33,721 nt of DNA, taken from contig JABDKH010000377.1 of assembly GCA_013002345.1 (NCBI GenBank), forward strand, positions 1 through 33,721, given 5' to 3'. Below, piece by piece: positions 32,832 to 33,721 of this stretch (its first letter is position 1; each line of letters opens with the position of its first letter). This stretch comes from Rhodothermales bacterium (GTDB lineage Bacteria > Bacteroidota > Rhodothermia > Rhodothermales > JABDKH01). The notes beneath the pieces are model-generated. The model saw only the letters and a list, made by a program, of their open reading frames with translations. It had not been told where the DNA came from and ran no database searches. The position numbers and the translations under genes were made by a program.

Positions 32832-33478
32832 ACCTGCTCGGCCTCTCCTTGATCGGCCGCCTTCAGCAGCGCATCTATTCGTGCCAGAACCATCTCGATC
32901 GCGACGCTGTTGTGCCCGCCGCGCGGGATGATAACATCTGCCCGCATCTTTGACGGCTCCACGAACTGGTTGTGCATGGGTCTGACGCTACGCTCGTACT
33001 GAGCGAGAATGGAATCGATTGAACGACCTCTCTCGACCATGTCGCGGCGAACACGGCGCATGAGCCTCACATCGGCTGCCGCGTCGACGAAGATGCGAAT
33101 ATCCATGAGTTCGAAGAGGCTGACTTCGGCCAGCACGAGAATCCCTTCCACGATCACGACGGGCCGTGGCTCGATGGGCGTCGTCTCCTCGGATCGCGTG
33201 TGCAGGTTGAAGTCGTAGATCGGCTTCTGCGCCGTTCCTCCGGCGAGCAACTCGTCGAGATGACGGCGCATCAGCGCTGTATCGAGTGCGTCCGGATGAT
33301 CGAAGTTGACGCCTCTGCGCTCCTCCTCAGTGAGGTGCGTCAGGTCGTAGTAGTAGGAGTCGTGATCCAGGACGGCAATCTGACTGCTGCCGAAGGACTC
33401 AATGATGCGGTCGAGGACCGTCGACTTTCCCGATCCGGAGCCACCGGCGATTCCGATGACGACAGGTTTTCCCTTCAT
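32828..33478 (-). CDS. udk: Uridine/cytidine kinase
   Basis: Udk phosphorylates uridine and cytidine to their monophosphates in the salvage pathway. The 216-residue protein has the P-loop GGSGSGKST (12-20), LDHDSYYYDL with the catalytic aspartate, VNFDHPDALD, PIYDFNLHTRSEET and VVIVEGILVL as the Walker B-like strand. RRVRRDMVERGR forms the lid that binds ATP phosphate. Length matches the E. coli enzyme (213). A CNT nucleoside transporter encoded earlier in the window could supply its substrate. The stop shares CTAG with coaX. It is followed upstream on the same strand by an unrecognised gene whose stop is 33 bases away. Confidence 0.96.
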   Translation of the reverse strand: MKGKPVVIGIAGGSGSGKSTVLDRIIESFGSSQIAVLDHDSYYYDLTHLTEEERRGVNFDHPDALDTALMRRHLDELLAGGTAQKPIYDFNLHTRSEETTPIEPRPVVIVEGILVLAEVSLFELMDIRIFVDAAADVRLMRRVRRDMVERGRSIDSILAQYERSVRPMHNQFVEPSKMRADVIIPRGGHNSVAIEMVLARIDALLKAADQGEAEQV

Positions 33479-33511
33479 TTGGCCACCGGTGCTGAAAGCG
33501 ATCAGTGCTTG

Positions 33512-33721
33512 CTAGCGTTTGACAAAGATCACCTGACGGATCTTCGTGGCTTCGTCGAATTGCTCGGAGTCTGCGTGGAACTTGTAGCCATTCGGATGCA
33601 CCCAGGGCCGGACGAGCTCGAGATCCTCGACTGCTTCCCGGACGACGAAGTTTACAAACTGACCGGCAAGGGCGTTCTGATCCTGAAACGTTCGCTTGCC
33701 TTTTCTGACTCGCGCAAACCT
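33512..33721 (-). CDS. C-terminal fragment of an unrecognised protein
   Basis: The minus-strand frame runs 69 codons from the window edge to a TAG at 33512-33514. Visible motifs are RKGKRTFQDQNALAGQF, VNFVVREAVEDLELVRPWV, HPNGYKFHADSEQFDEATK and the ending IRQVIFVKR. The alternation of strand-like and charged segments is consistent with a folded beta-rich domain end. I do not recognise it. It is 33 bases upstream of udk on the same strand and may be co-transcribed with it. Confidence 0.6.
   Translation of the reverse strand, partial: RFARVRKGKRTFQDQNALAGQFVNFVVREAVEDLELVRPWVHPNGYKFHADSEQFDEATKIRQVIFVKR

Noticed and set aside
1-33721. tRNA or rRNA genes, CRISPR arrays, insertion sequences, prophage or toxin-antitoxin genes
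   Set aside because: I looked for spaced direct repeats, transposase or integrase motifs, tRNA-like cloverleaf ends and small toxin-like gene pairs and saw none. By-eye inspection cannot exclude a small RNA gene.

Overview
The window is a stretch of ordinary, gene-dense bacterial chromosome, GC-rich by eye, with about 36 supportable protein genes and two partial genes at the edges. I see no rRNA, tRNA, CRISPR array, insertion sequence or prophage. The organism is Gram-negative: there are lipoprotein signals, a TonB-type C-terminal domain, an Mla lipid-transport operon and an L,D-transpeptidase. Several traits suggest the Bacteroidota/Rhodothermota side of the tree (Rhodothermales- or Balneolales-like): weak or missing Shine-Dalgarno sequences, a DUF6526 protein, HTH-less BirA next to CoaX, a TAnnTTTG-like promoter box upstream of fabI, and an acidic stretch after a lipoprotein cysteine. 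This assignment is inference.

Left part (1-5870, all minus strand): a cell-wall amidase cut by the window edge, then a four-gene envelope regulatory unit closed by a strong terminator, then radA. The unit encodes an ECF sigma factor, a cysteine-free single-pass anti-sigma factor and two exported coiled-coil proteins that are paralogues of each other. It is the best candidate here for an undescribed system.

Middle part (6112-21801): a plus-strand operon mlaE-mlaF-mlaD followed by an HD-domain protein and a DUF445 membrane protein, facing a minus-strand tRNA dihydrouridine synthase. Next on the plus strand are a small PLDc_N-type lipoprotein with its own terminator, a phosphodiesterase/nucleotide pyrophosphatase lipoprotein overlapping an AI-2E-type permease, and a DinB-like protein. 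On the minus strand lie a lipase-like lipoprotein, a UvrD/PcrA helicase and, 5 bases after it, an orphan iron-type solute-binding lipoprotein. A CNT nucleoside transporter diverges from the lipase.

Right part (21814-33721): a minus-strand series fabI, HAD phosphatase, L,D-transpeptidase, then NfeD protease, NfeD-short and a TonB-domain lipoprotein. After that come a six-helix membrane protein, suhB-like phosphatase with DUF6526, an unknown lipoprotein, a TPR protein, the birA-coaX pair, uridine kinase and the 3' end of an unrecognised gene. Three convergent gene pairs here share overlapping stop codons (TTAG, CTAG, CTAG) with no room for a terminator between them.

Taken together the window is dominated by envelope maintenance (amidase, L,D-transpeptidase, Mla, NfeD, lipoproteins, ECF stress unit), DNA repair (RadA, UvrD) and cofactor/nucleotide salvage (BirA, CoaX, Udk, CNT transporter). 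Where a gene start differs from the longest open frame, I chose it from signal peptides, ribosome-binding sequences and neighbouring signals.
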